DNA of 64,000 nucleotides from Protopterus annectens (GCF_019279795.1 NC_056739.1:13560968-13624967); one strand, 5' to 3'; positions 8,687-18,756 are shown, numbered from the stretch's first letter. Numbers and translations are program-made. Notes: a model not told the origin generated them from the letters alone.

Positions 8687-10913
8687 ATTTTCCTCCCTTC
8701 TGACCTTTGGGGTAAGGTCTAGAAGGAGTGGAGAAACGGACTCCTACGGCAGAAAGAGTCTTGCCGTCTTGCTCACACCTGGTCAACGTATCCTTCACCT
8801 GAGGGCCAAACAAAGTTGACCCATCAAAGGGAGAGTTTTTGAAGGACGCCTTAAAGGGGTCTGCAAAATTACAGAGCCGCATCCAGGACTGACGTCTGAG
8901 AGCCACTCCTGTGCCTGCAGCTCTACTCGCCCCATCGGCTGCATAAGAAATGAGCCGCATGGAGGAGTTGGTTATGGAGTTAAGGATTCCCAGCTGAGAA
9001 GCAATCTTTTCCTGAGCCCCTGCTGCTGAAGGATCCTGTACTACTTCACCTAATTCTTTAAGGATGTCCCTTTGAAGTCTGGTGAAGTGACATAAATAAT
9101 TCAGCGAACGCATAGCAAAGGTCGCTGAGGAAAACATCCGCTTACCATACCTGTCCATAGTCCTGGATTCTTTGTTAGGAGGATGGACTGGTACGGAAGG
9201 ATCTGCAAGTTCCTTCTTAGTGGCGGCCGCCACCACCATGGCATCAACCGGGACACCTTTAGTAAGAAACTGCTTTTCTGCGGGGGCCGTAATAAATTTT
9301 GAAGGTCTCCTAGGAACTGGTTCCACCGAATCAGGAGATGTCCACGCCTTTCGAGCTATGACCTCCATAAGAGGGTCGAAAGGCGGAGACACCCAGGAGG
9401 TGGAGGGTCGAGATCCAAAAGCCTCCAGGTATACCGATTCATCCTCGGAGGGGTTAATGGAGGGCCAGTTCCCCCTCTGTTTCAGGAGCTCAAGGATGTC
9501 TGAAAAGGAGACATCCTCAGAGGGAGATCTTGGGGACCTCTCCGACTCATCTAAATCGGTATCTGATGTTGTAGACTCAGGGGAGTCTAAATGCTTCCTC
9601 TTGCAGGTCCTCTTACGTGGGGGTTCACCTGAAGGATCAGGAGAAACCTCGGAAGAGGAAGTCCTTCCCAATGGGGAAACCTGGGGCGATGGATCTCTGG
9701 GTCCGGGAGCAAGAGAGCGGGAAGAGGCATCTACAGGCACCATAGAGGGAGGAGCTAAAGGAACCAACTGCTGGCTAAGCTCTGGGGCTAGCACACTCCT
9801 CATCACCTCGAAGGCTCCCCTCCCAGGGAGAGCCGAGAGATCCCGCTCAGAAGAAACAGGGATCCCTGGTCCCCCCGAAAGGGAAGGCTCCGAAGCAGAT
9901 GTCGGGGCCGAGCTCACCAAGGCCGAAGCTCCGAGAGGGAGAACGGGGTCGGACAAGGGTCCGATGCCACTCGCCCCCTCGGAACCAACCAGGGAAGCCC
10001 GACGCCCGGATCCCTCCAAGGAAGGTCTCAAGGAGGAGACAGGAGTCGAGGACGACGGAGCCGAAAAGTGTGGTATCGGCTCCGACGCAGCAGCAGTCAC
10101 GGTACCAATAATCTTCGGCTCCGAGCTCTGTAGGAGAGTCGAAGGAGGAATTTCAGGGGGATGTATAATAGCTGACGTCTGATGAGACGGACTATGGAGC
10201 ATCTGGGCTAGTGCCTGTGACTTTAATAGCCTACTTACCACTCTCTCTAAATCGTGGTCTGAAAGCCTGGAAGACCTCGATGATTGGCTCCGATGGCTCC
10301 GTTCCGAAAGCAAGGGGAATGCTGGAGCCGAGTGAATAGATTCCAAAGAAGGAGATCTAGACCTCTTTTTGGACGGAGCCATCGGAGCCGAGGAACGTTC
10401 GGCTCCAGGCGGAGCCGACAACTTGTCGGCTCCGAGAGGAGACAAAGATATCTCGGCTCCAGCCGGAGCTGAGACATGCTTCGACGCTGAGGTGTCAGCT
10501 CCAGACGGAGCCGACACCGGTGCCGAAGCCAAGGTATCGGCGCCAATAGGCACCGGCACAGAAGCTTCCAACAAGGAAGGATCGGCTCCGGATGGAGCCG
10601 ATGTCGACTCTGGCGGAGTCGGAACCAAGACCACAGACTTGGACACCAAAGCCTGGGTCTTGGGTGGCTTAGAGGGCTTCCCGGAGCCGACTTTAGCCGG
10701 GGAGCTCTCTGGTTTAAGTAGACCCCTAAGGATCAACTTATTTCTACGTTCCTGCAGGACTCTCTGGCTGAAAGAATGACATATAGCACAGGAGTCCTGC
10801 AGGTGTAGGGGTCCCAGGCAATAAATACAAGAAGTGTGACCGTCTGTCAGAGACATCTTCTGAGAGCACGAGTCACACTTCTTGAAACCTGAGATCCTAG
10901 TATCTTTGGACAT
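8655..10913 (-). CDS. Gag-like ORF1 of DIRS element A
   Basis: The protein is about 750 residues. I prefer the ATG at 10913 (MSKDT) because B and I start the same way, although the frame is open to an ATG at 10931. The N-terminus has a conserved Cys/His cluster: C13, C16, H26, C29, C32, H37, C42, C45 and H46, which looks like a zinc-binding module. Next comes a Ser/Pro/Ala-rich part with many SAP-x-GA-D units, then a conserved helical block (SLNYLCHFTRLQRDILKELG) and a basic end (RPYPKGQKGGK). The role as particle or RNA-binding protein is inferred from position. A one-base change near the end alters the last residues compared with B. Confidence 0.85.
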   Translation of the reverse strand: MSKDTRISGFKKCDSCSQKMSLTDGHTSCIYCLGPLHLQDSCAICHSFSQRVLQERRNKLILRGLLKPESSPAKVGSGKPSKPPKTQALVSKSVVLVPTPPESTSAPSGADPSLLEASVPVPIGADTLASAPVSAPSGADTSASKHVSAPAGAEISLSPLGADKLSAPPGAERSSAPMAPSKKRSRSPSLESIHSAPAFPLLSERSHRSQSSRSSRLSDHDLERVVSRLLKSQALAQMLHSPSHQTSAIIHPPEIPPSTLLQSSEPKIIGTVTAAASEPIPHFSAPSSSTPVSSLRPSLEGSGRRASLVGSEGASGIGPLSDPVLPLGASALVSSAPTSASEPSLSGGPGIPVSSERDLSALPGRGAFEVMRSVLAPELSQQLVPLAPPSMVPVDASSRSLAPGPRDPSPQVSPLGRTSSSEVSPDPSGEPPRKRTCKRKHLDSPESTTSDTDLDESERSPRSPSEDVSFSDILELLKQRGNWPSINPSEDESVYLEAFGSRPSTSWVSPPFDPLMEVIARKAWTSPDSVEPVPRRPSKFITAPAEKQFLTKGVPVDAMVVAAATKKELADPSVPVHPPNKESRTMDRYGKRMFSSATFAMRSLNYLCHFTRLQRDILKELGEVVQDPSAAGAQEKIASQLGILNSITNSSMRLISYAADGASRAAGTGVALRRQSWMRLCNFADPFKASFKNSPFDGSTLFGPQVKDTLTRCEQDGKTLSAVGVRFSTPSRPYPKGQKGGKCGSKITRSHA

Positions 10914-11217
10914 ATCTAGGTGCTTAAACACTCACACACACCAATCAGTCCAATCAAGACACTAACAACTAAAAATATATTAATAATAACTAACAAAATT
11001 TATAAAGTGACATAATACACACACACACCTGAGGGAATCCTGACAGGAACTGTGAGGGTGGGAAAGGCCTAAGGCCCGAAAAACTAAACTAAAGAACTAA
11101 GACAAAAGGGGTATGGAGCTAAGTGAAAGTACACTGAGGAAAGAATGGATACTAAAAGGACCAACAATTAGGGTTTTAGGCTCTTAAAACCTGACAAAAA
11201 GCTAGAAAAATATCACT

Positions 11218-11417
11218 TACCAGGAGCTGGTAAAAAGGATGACCTCATTAGCGAAGCGGTAAACGAGATCTGGGTAATTACCGCCTTGCATCATGGGATA
11301 TGGGGCTGCCTCGAGCTGGTAAAAGTGACTCTCGAGCTTAGCAAGTGCCGAGTCGGAGCCAAGGATCAGCTCCGAACCCATCCAGCAAGAATGAAGGCGA
11401 GATTGACAACTTAACAT
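11218..11417 (-). repeat. Terminal inverted repeat of A (5' end of element)
   Basis: Ends CGAGATTGACAACTTAACAT at 11417. It is the inverted partner of the left repeat over about 135 bp. It would carry the promoter of the element, but I see no specific promoter motif. Confidence 0.85.
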
Positions 11418-11680
11418 CAGTTAATTAACACACACTTCCTGAGAATTGATCTCATTTTGCAGCAAACAGAATATCTTGATTTTAGAAATGCAGCAAACAT
11501 TGCTAGACGCAGGACAGTCATTTGACTTGAATTTATAAAGCAATCTTGTCTGTCTTCCGTGGAAAACTTTGAAAAACAGCCACAACAACATACCTTCACA
11601 TGCACTACTGCTTTAAGACTTTTAACCATGTACTGTAAAAAGATAAGACTTGGAATTGTCCTTACCATGATACATAATAA

Positions 11681-11878
11681 GAAGTTATGTACCTACCATA
11701 ACGTTCCATGTTAGTTGTCTTCTCTCGCCTTCTTTCTTGCTGGATGGGTTCGGAGCCAATCCTCGGCTCCGACTCGGCCACTTACTAAAGCTCGAGAGCT
11801 AATTTTACTGGCTCGAGGCAACCCTATATCCCATGATGCAAGGCGATGACTACCCAGATCTCGTTTGGTAGCTAAGGA
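11681..11878 (+). repeat. Terminal inverted repeat of B (3' end of element)
   Basis: Same start as A (GAAGTTATGTACCTACCATA). Its inner part is the inverted complement of 17757-17900. Confidence 0.87.
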
Positions 11879-11916
11879 AATTATGCAATACATTCCTCCA
11901 ACTAGAGAGGAGGAGG

Positions 11917-11965
11917 AAGAGGTAATAATAGTAATAATGATGATAATAATAATAATCATAATCCC
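11917..11965 (+). repeat. TAA-rich simple repeat
   Basis: An imperfect TAA/ATG trinucleotide run in the segment between the left terminal repeat and the internal complementary region of B. A and I have no such run at this position, so it expanded in this copy. Confidence 0.8.
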
Positions 11966-12092
11966 CCGAAAAAGATCAACCTAATCTAGTGACACTAGAA
12001 AGCTGATTAGTTGGAAAAATTGGATTAAGACTCTTAAGGGAAGAGGCACAATCTTCTTGGTCTGACCAGGCTAGGGGGATGGTGGGCGGGAT

Positions 12093-12196
12093 GCAAGAAA
12101 GAAGGCGAGAGAAGACAACTAACATGGAACGTTATGGTAGGTACATAACTTCTTAATGTTAAGTTGTCAATCTCGCCTTCATTCTTGCTGGATGGG
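12093..12196 (+). repeat. Internal complementary region of B
   Basis: The first arm complements the left terminus (11681-11745) and the second arm complements the right terminus (17900-17938). The two meet around ACTTCTTAATGTTAAG, the inferred circle junction. Confidence 0.88.
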
Positions 12197-12228
12197 ACCG
12201 CGTCCCTAGCACCTCTATCCTGGGTGGC

Positions 12229-14458
12229 TCAATGGAACAGACTCTTGAGAACGGTGGAACCAAAATTCGCTCTGTCTCTGGAGGCCAAGTCTAATTTGTA
12301 ATGTGAAACAAAGGTATGAGGAGAGGCCCATGTGGCTGCTGCACAAATAGTGTCTATTGGAAGTCTAGCCTGAAAAGCTGTAGATGTAGCTAGAGCTCTG
12401 GTAGAATGGGCTTTTGGCCTAGAAATCAACTCTTTACCTCTGAGCTGATAAATGCAAGTAATCACAGACGACAGCCATCTAGATAGAGTTACCTTGGATA
12501 CTGGAAGGCCTTTCCTGTTCTCTGCATAGGATAAAAACAGTTGATCAGATTTCCTAAAATGTTTGGTTCTGTCCAGATAATATCTGAGTTGGCGGTGAAC
12601 ATCAAGATAATGTAGTTTTTGTTCCGCTCTATTAGAATAATTTGGGAAAAAAACTGGAAGATCAATGGATTGATTTAAATTCGTCTGCGATGCCACTTTG
12701 TGTAAGAAAGAAGGATTAGTCCTTAGAGAAACTCTGTCTTTGTGGAAGATTAAGTAGGGAGGACGAATGCAGAGGGCATGAAGCTCAGATACTCTCCTGG
12801 CAGAAGTAATGGCGACTAGAAAGAGAGTCTTCCAAGAAAGAAATTTCAACGAACAGGCAGTCGCAGGTTCGAAAGGGGGAAGAATCAAGGATGTAAATTT
12901 AGATCCCACTGTGGTGGGGGGTCTCTAATCGGAGGTTTAAGTAAAAAATACCTCTAAGGAATGCCTTGCAAAGTTTATGTGACATAATGTTGTGGTCCAA
13001 CAAGCCTATATGAAAATTTGAAATGGCTGCCAGCTGAACTTTTACTGTGGAGGAAGAAGATCCTGAATGAAAAATCTCGGCTAGGAAGTCCAAGACCGAA
13101 TGAATCGGGGCAGTATAGGGGTCTATATTCCTAGCTTTTGCCCAGAAGGAGAAACGTTGCCATTTACTAGTGTAAATCCTTCTGGTGGAAGATTTAAGGG
13201 AAGCTACTATGATATCCCGGACGGGATTAGAAATCATAGGAAGCCTGGCTAGGGATGGAAGCGGAGCAACCAAGCAGTGAGGTTGAGAGAAGGTATGGAT
13301 TGGTGCAGCTGCCCCGACTGGTGGGTCAGAAGATCTGGAACCGGGTCCAGATGCCATGGCTGTACCAAAAGATAATGATGTAGGAATGGAAACCATATCT
13401 GTCGAGGCCAATAAGGGGCAATGAGAATCAACTTGGCTCTCAAGGCGGTTGCTTTCTGAATTACTTGTGGTATCAGAGGAAAGGGAGGAAAAGCATAAAG
13501 AAGTCCCCGGGGCCAATCTTGGGTTAGAGCGTCTCTGGGGGGATGGCCTGGAAGGGGGAAGAGAGAGAAGAAGTCGGGGCATTTGCTGTTTTGAGGTGTA
13601 GCAAAAAGATCGCAGCAAGGAAGGCCCCACGTCTGAAAAATCTCTTCCATCACAGATTGTTTGAGAGACCACTTGTGAGGCATGAGAATAGCTCTGCTCA
13701 ACCTGTCCGCTATGATGTTGGATTTCCCGGGGATATGCGTTGCTATCAGAAACCGTTGAAAAGAGATTGCCCACTGCCAAAGTCTGAGAGCCTCTTGACA
13801 CAGTGGATAGGACTTGGTTCCGCCCTGCTTGTTGATATACCACACTACGGACATATTGTCCGTTTGGACTGCAATAGCTCCCAGGGGAAGAGAGTCGTTG
13901 AGGGCTTGCAACGTTAAAAGCACTGCTCTCATCTCTAGGACATTTATGTGCAGGTGGCATTCGAAAGGTTGCCAAGTGCCATGGACCATCCTGCCCTGAT
14001 AATGCCCCCCCCACCCGATCAGGGAGGCATCCGATGTAACAGTGGCTACCGGGGTGGGAGGTACAAAGGGTCTGCCCTGATGGACTTGAGGGGACGATAT
14101 CCACCAGGTCAGATGCCTTTTGCAAATTGGAGTTATTAAGATCCTGTGACGCATGGGAAGTTGTTGAAAGGACCATTGGGCGAACAGCATCCATTGTAGA
14201 AGACGCATGTAAAAGCGGGCAAGGGGAAGAAGTGTTATGGCGACCGCCATAAGACCCAATACTTTCAGAGCAAATCTGGCCTGAATTTTGTTGCTGAGAA
14301 GAATCACATGGAAGTGATTTTGAATGTCCAAGATCCTTTGGTCTGTTAACTTTGCTGAAAGTTGTACAGTGTCCAATTTGGCGCCTATAAAGGTAATAGA
14401 TTGACAAGGCGACAAGGCAGATTTTTCGAAATTTATAGAAATCCCTAGCCCTCTGCAA
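12229..14458 (-). pseudogene. Tyrosine recombinase frame of B, one frameshift zone
   Basis: The frame is open from 14458 to 12899 and again from 12909 to 12229. The C-terminal 226-residue part has SARRVSEL, KAHSTR and SPHTFVSHY, so the R-H-R-Y catalytic set is complete. The upstream part has the SAM-like domain (SLKSSTRRIYTSKWQRFSFW). An indel near 12905-12950 separates them. About 1.2 kb of this frame lies under the RNase H and C-terminal region of Pol (13249-14458), so the DNA is open in two frames there. Where the functional recombinase starts is uncertain; only the part after about 13350 encodes recognisable recombinase. Confidence 0.85.
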
Positions 14459-15285
14459 ATGTGAATGGTGTAAGCTCTGGCTTGGAGAAGTTGATGCCTG
14501 GTGGTGTCAGTGAGGAGCCAGTCGTCTAGATATGAAAACACCTGGAATCCTTGACGTCTCAGGTGAGCCGTAACCGCTGCCATACATTTGGTGAACACTC
14601 TGGGGGCTGTAGTGAGTCCAAATGTCAGGGCTCTGAATTGGAAGTGACTGGTCCCCAGCCGAAAGCGGAGAAACCTTCTGGAGCGCCTGTGAATTTTTAT
14701 GTGATAGTACGCATCCTGAAGGTCTACCGAGCACATCCAATTGTCCTTGCCCAGAAAGGGTAGAATGGACTGAAGCGTGACCATCCAGAATCTTGTTTTC
14801 TTTACAAACTTGTTTAGTTTGCTGAGATCTAATATTGGTCTCCAGTCCCCTGTCTTTTTTGGTACTAAAAAGAACCTTGAGTAGATACCGGATCCTATTT
14901 GGTCTGCTGGGACTGGCTGGATGGCTCTTTTTGCTAGCAGTTTTGAAATCTCTAGTACTGCTAGTTCCCTTAGACCGGGTGGAACGTCTGGAAGGGTTCC
15001 CTTTTGCTGAACTGGGGTTTGAATAAAGGGAATTTTGTAACCCTCGGATATGATCGACTGTACCCAATTGTCTTGAGAAAGGGAAAGCCAGGCTTTTGGG
15101 TACAGCGATAATCTTCCCCCGACTGCCTCCGAAGGTGGACAATCGGGCAACATCTCAGGGATGCTGGAAGGGTTTGTCAGGGAGAGGCTCCCTGCTACCC
15201 TGATTCTGTGGACCCCCTCTGCCTCTAGGGTGGTGTCTGTTATTGTTACCCCCTCTACCTCTGGGGGTAAACTGACCTCGTGCAT
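13249..15285 (-). CDS. Intact Pol of DIRS B: reverse transcriptase and RNase H
   Basis: A 678-residue open frame from ATG 15285. Reverse transcriptase spans about residues 135-300, with D188 in CSVDLQDAYYH and YLDD at 252-255. RNase H spans about 410-530, with D419 (TSDAS), E451 (LEMRA), D476 (TDNMS) and D527 (IADRLSR), so all four metal-binding residues are present. A C-terminal region (540-678) has CCDLFA, YAFPPFPLIP and LIAPYWPRQIW; by position it corresponds to the region called methyltransferase-like in DIRS-1, but I cannot prove that function. The frame overlaps the end of Gag by 131 bp, so it needs frameshifting or internal initiation. It is the only unbroken Pol here. Confidence 0.9.
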   Translation of the reverse strand: MHEVSLPPEVEGVTITDTTLEAEGVHRIRVAGSLSLTNPSSIPEMLPDCPPSEAVGGRLSLYPKAWLSLSQDNWVQSIISEGYKIPFIQTPVQQKGTLPDVPPGLRELAVLEISKLLAKRAIQPVPADQIGSGIYSRFFLVPKKTGDWRPILDLSKLNKFVKKTRFWMVTLQSILPFLGKDNWMCSVDLQDAYYHIKIHRRSRRFLRFRLGTSHFQFRALTFGLTTAPRVFTKCMAAVTAHLRRQGFQVFSYLDDWLLTDTTRHQLLQARAYTIHICRGLGISINFEKSALSPCQSITFIGAKLDTVQLSAKLTDQRILDIQNHFHVILLSNKIQARFALKVLGLMAVAITLLPLARFYMRLLQWMLFAQWSFQQLPMRHRILITPICKRHLTWWISSPQVHQGRPFVPPTPVATVTSDASLIGWGGHYQGRMVHGTWQPFECHLHINVLEMRAVLLTLQALNDSLPLGAIAVQTDNMSVVWYINKQGGTKSYPLCQEALRLWQWAISFQRFLIATHIPGKSNIIADRLSRAILMPHKWSLKQSVMEEIFQTWGLPCCDLFATPQNSKCPDFFSLFPLPGHPPRDALTQDWPRGLLYAFPPFPLIPQVIQKATALRAKLILIAPYWPRQIWFPFLHHYLLVQPWHLDPVPDLLTHQSGQLHQSIPSLNLTAWLLRFHP

Positions 15286-17458
15286 CAGGCGTGACTCCTT
15301 GAGATTTGCGGAACCACATTTTCCCTCCCTTCTGACCTTTCGGGTAAGGTCTTGAAGGGGTGGAGAAACGGACTCCTACGGCAGAAAGAGTCTTGCCATC
15401 TTGTTCGCATCTAGTCAAGGTGTCTTTCACTTGAGGTCCGAACAAAGTCGAGTCATCAAAGGGAGAGTTTGTGAAGGACGCCTTGAAGGGATCTGCAAAA
15501 TTACAAAGCCGCATCCAGGATTGAAGCCTTAAAGCCACTCCTGTGCCTGCGGCCCTACTCGCTCCATCGGCTGCATATGAAATGAGCCGCATGGAAGAGT
15601 TAACAATGGAGTTTAGGATTCCTAGTTGTGAGTTAATTTTATCCTGGGACCCAGCAGCTGACGGATCCTGTAAAACTTCTCCCAACTCTTTAAGAACATC
15701 TCTTTGAAGGCGGGTGAAGTGACACAAGTAGTTCAGCGATTGCATGGCAAAGGTCGCTGAAGAAAAAATCCGCTTGCCGTACCTATCCATAGTCCTAGAA
15801 TCCTTGTTAGGAGGATGGACAGGTACTGAAGGATCAGCTAGTTCCTTCTTGGTGGCTGCAGCCACCACCATGGCATCAACCGGGACACCTTTTGTCAAAT
15901 ACTGCCTATCAGGTGGGGCCGTAATGAATTTAGAAGGCCTCCGAGGAATGGGTTCCACCAAATCCGGGGCCATCCACACCTTCTGAGCCACCACGTCCAT
16001 AAGAGGGTCAAAAGGTGGAGACACCCAGGAGGTGGAGGGTCGAGACCCGAACGCCTCCAGGTATATTGACTCGTCCTCGGAAGGATTAAGGGAAGGCCAA
16101 TTCACCTTCTGCTAAAGGAGTTCAAGGATTTCTGAGAAAGAGACATCCTCAGAGGGGGACCTTGGGGATCCCTCCGACTCATCCAAGTCAGTATCGGGTG
16201 TAATAGACTCGGGGGAGTCTAGATGTTTCCTCTTACATGTCCTCTTACGCGGAGGTTCACCTGACGGGTCAGGAGAAGCCTCGGAAGAGGAAGATATTCC
16301 CAATGGGGAAACCTGAGGCATTGGATCTCTGGGTCCGGGAGCAAGAGAGTGGGAAGAGACGTCAGCAGGCACTGTAGTGGGAGGAGCTGATGGAACCGAC
16401 CGCTGACTACGCCCAGGGGCTAGTACACTCCTCATCACCTCAAAGGCTCCCCCGTCAGAGAGGCCAGAAGGCTCCCACTCCGAAGAGATAGGAACTCCAG
16501 GCCACACCGACAGGGACGGCTCCGAGGCAGATGTCGGGGCTGAGCTCACCAGCGCCGAAGCTCCGAGAGGGAGAACGGGGTCGGACAAGGGTCCGATGCC
16601 ACTCGCCCCCTCGGAGCCGACGAGAGAGACCAGACGCCCGGATCCCTCCAATGAAGGCCTAATGGAGGAAATTGGAGCAGAGGACGACGGAGCCGAAGGG
16701 GGTGGTGGTATTGGCTCCGAAGTCACAACAGTCACGGCTCCGAGGAGCTCCAGCTCCGAGCTCTGTAAGAGAGTAGAAGGAGGAATGTAAGGTGGATGTG
16801 TGATAGCTACTGTCTGTTGAGACGGGCTATGGAGCATTTGGGCCAATGCCTGAGACTTTAATAGTCTACTCACCACTCTCTCAAGGTCGTGATCGGACAG
16901 CCTGGACGACCGAGAAGAACGGCTCCGATGGCTCCACTCCGAGAGCAGGGGTGATCTCGGAGCCAAACGTTTCGACTCCAACGAAGGGGATTGTGATCTC
17001 TTTTTTGAGATAGGTGGAGCCGAAGGAGCCGAGGATACGTCAGCTCCAGCCGGAGCCAACACTGAGTGCCCAGACTTAGCAGCATCGGTGCCGGATGGAG
17101 CCGATACTGCAACTTGTAATACAGAAGGACCGGCTCCAGCCGGAGCCGATCTCGACACTGAAGGACAACCAGTAGCCGATGGCTTAGGACTTGAAGCCGA
17201 AGGTTTAACTGGTTTCGAGGGCTTCCCCGGAGCCGACTTAGTCGGGGAGCTCTCAGGCTTTAATAAGCCCCACAGTATTAATTTATTTCTGCGCTCCTGC
17301 AGGACTCTTGGGCTGAAGGCATGACAGATAGCACAAGAGTCCTGCAGGTGCAGAGGTCCCAGGCAGTAAACACAAGAAGTGTGACAGTCTGTCAGAGACA
17401 TCTTCTGACAGCACGAGTCACACTTCTTGAAGCCTGAGACCTTTGTGTCCTTCGACAT
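15155..17458 (-). pseudogene. Gag-like ORF1 of B with one nonsense codon
   Basis: Starts MSKDTK at 17458 with the same Cys/His cluster as A (GFKKCDSC, CVYCLG, CAIC). The frame is open for 448 codons, then meets TAG near 16107-16109 where A and I have AAG (ELLKQRGNW). It stays open for another 316 codons to 15155. One base substitution therefore separates the two halves. The C-terminus is Gly/Arg/Asn-rich (RGRGGNNN), a plausible RNA-binding tail. Confidence 0.86.
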
Positions 17459-17756
17459 AGCTGTGTCGAGGAAACACTAAGTAACAAAAAACACAGACAC
17501 ACACACAATAAACACCCAATCCAATAATAAAAAATTTAAACAGGGATACAAACACACTCAAACACCACACAGAATCCCTGACAGAAAAAATTAGGAAAGG
17601 GGGAGGCTTAAGGCCTAACTTAGGGGAAGGGATAAATAACTAGAAAAATAGGGAACACTAACGGGAATAGGGTTAAATTAATCGTTAAGAGTTTACACAT
17701 AGCAAAAGGTGACTAAAACTAAAGGGGTGAGACTAAAAGTCTGAATTTGAAGAACT

Positions 17757-17938
17757 TACCAGGAGCCGGTAAAAAAAGCACCTCGCAAGCAAAAGCGGCA
17801 AACGAGATCTGGGTAGTCATCGCCTTGCATCATGGGATATAGGGTTGTCTCGAGCCGGTAAAATTAGCTCTCGAGCTTTAGTAAGTGGCCGAGTGAACCC
17901 ATCCAGCAAGAATGAAGGCGAGATTGACAACTTAACAT
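17757..17938 (-). repeat. Terminal inverted repeat of B (5' end of element)
   Basis: Ends AGATTGACAACTTAACAT. A short deletion removes the GGAGCCGA segment found in A and I: the text runs directly from GGCCGAGT to GAACCCATCC near 17887-17900. Confidence 0.84.
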
Positions 17939-18756
17939 TAGCTTATGGCAAACAACATATAGTTTAGACTGTCCATACATTTTTTTCCTGTAAAAAATTC
18001 TTGCTATGCACTCAGACGTCACCTACTTTCAAGCTAAAGGGATTCTGCCTTTTAAAAACATATCAGTCACTTCTATAACATAACTCACTACAATCATGCA
18101 ATTAGAAAATACAGTGTGCCGCTGTCCATGCATTTTGACAGGATTATAAAATGCTAAAGTGGTACCAGTTCTCCAGTTTCGTCTTCTGGTAAGATACGCA
18201 CTATCGTGAGCTATGGTCAGCTGTTCTAGACCCTTTTTGACCATTTTCTATCAACCACACTCTAGAAAGGCCTATTCAATCAAGTTGTGATAAATGCTTT
18301 ATAATGGATCATTTTTCTTTCCTTCTTGCACAGTTCCCTCTATCCATTTGGCATGCTGTCTCATAAATCTGCAGCCAGAGGAGACTGTGTACTAGACTCC
18401 TTGATTTGCAAGTCTGGTTCTACCAAATATAAAAAGGTCTGACCACATTCCATCTCAAATGAAAGTCCTTGAGACATAAATCATGCTGTTGCAATACATT
18501 CTATTCAGAATACGTTTTTAACACCTTAGTGAGATTACACAAAATTTAATCTAATATGGCAGACTACAATGGCAAATTTATATGCATATACAAACTACGA
18601 AACTAACAATTTCTTAGCTGAAGTAGTTCCTTCTGGAATATACATTCAAATCACAGCTCACACTTATTAAATGACAATTACATTATGCAACAATCCTTCC
18701 TTTCATCATCCAAATAACTCAGACTGCCATACCTCTAAGAATGTCTTAATGTCATG
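17939..18756. other. Unassigned AT-rich DNA between B and the L1-like copy
   Basis: About 820 bp with no open frame of substance and no repeat ends I recognise. It is the left flank of the L1-like insertion and may be host intergenic DNA. Confidence 0.4.

Larger units (their letters stand above)
4779..11417 (-). mobile_element. DIRS-type retrotransposon A
   Basis: This element is read on the minus strand, so its 5' end is at 11417. Its parts are: 5' terminal repeat (11218-11417), Gag (8655-10913), Pol with reverse transcriptase and RNase H (about 6777-8686), tyrosine recombinase (5286-7047), internal complementary region (5150-5253) and 3' terminal repeat (4779-4975). This gene order with inverted terminal repeats and an internal complementary region defines DIRS elements. 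The recombinase is interrupted by two SINE pieces (about 5608-5925). Pol and the recombinase carry further indels, so the copy is defective, but Gag is open over 750 codons. Confidence 0.93.
11681..17938 (-). mobile_element. DIRS-type retrotransposon B, best-preserved Pol
   Basis: Closely related to A and I by terminal sequence and protein content. Gag (15155-17458) has a single nonsense codon. Pol (13249-15285) is fully open. The recombinase (12229-14458) has one frameshift zone near 12905. Both terminal repeats and the internal complementary region are present. No target duplication is visible (flanks TACATAATAA and TAGCTTATGG), as expected for recombinase-mediated insertion. Confidence 0.94.

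Noticed and set aside
9172-10182. A 336-codon open frame on the + strand, rich in Gly, Glu and Ser
   Set aside because: It is the antisense shadow of the Gag gene of element A, produced by its biased codon use. Similar antisense frames lie opposite Gag in B, E and I.
10900-10931. ATG at 10931 as the start of Gag in A
   Set aside because: The siblings B, D and I start at the MSK position, and the extra six codons are not shared, so 10913 is preferred.
12170-12196. Recurring 25-40 bp motifs (CTCGCCTTCATTCTTGCTGG and its complement) as a CRISPR-like array
   Set aside because: They are the terminal and internal repeats of DIRS elements, in both orientations, kilobases apart and without regular spacers.
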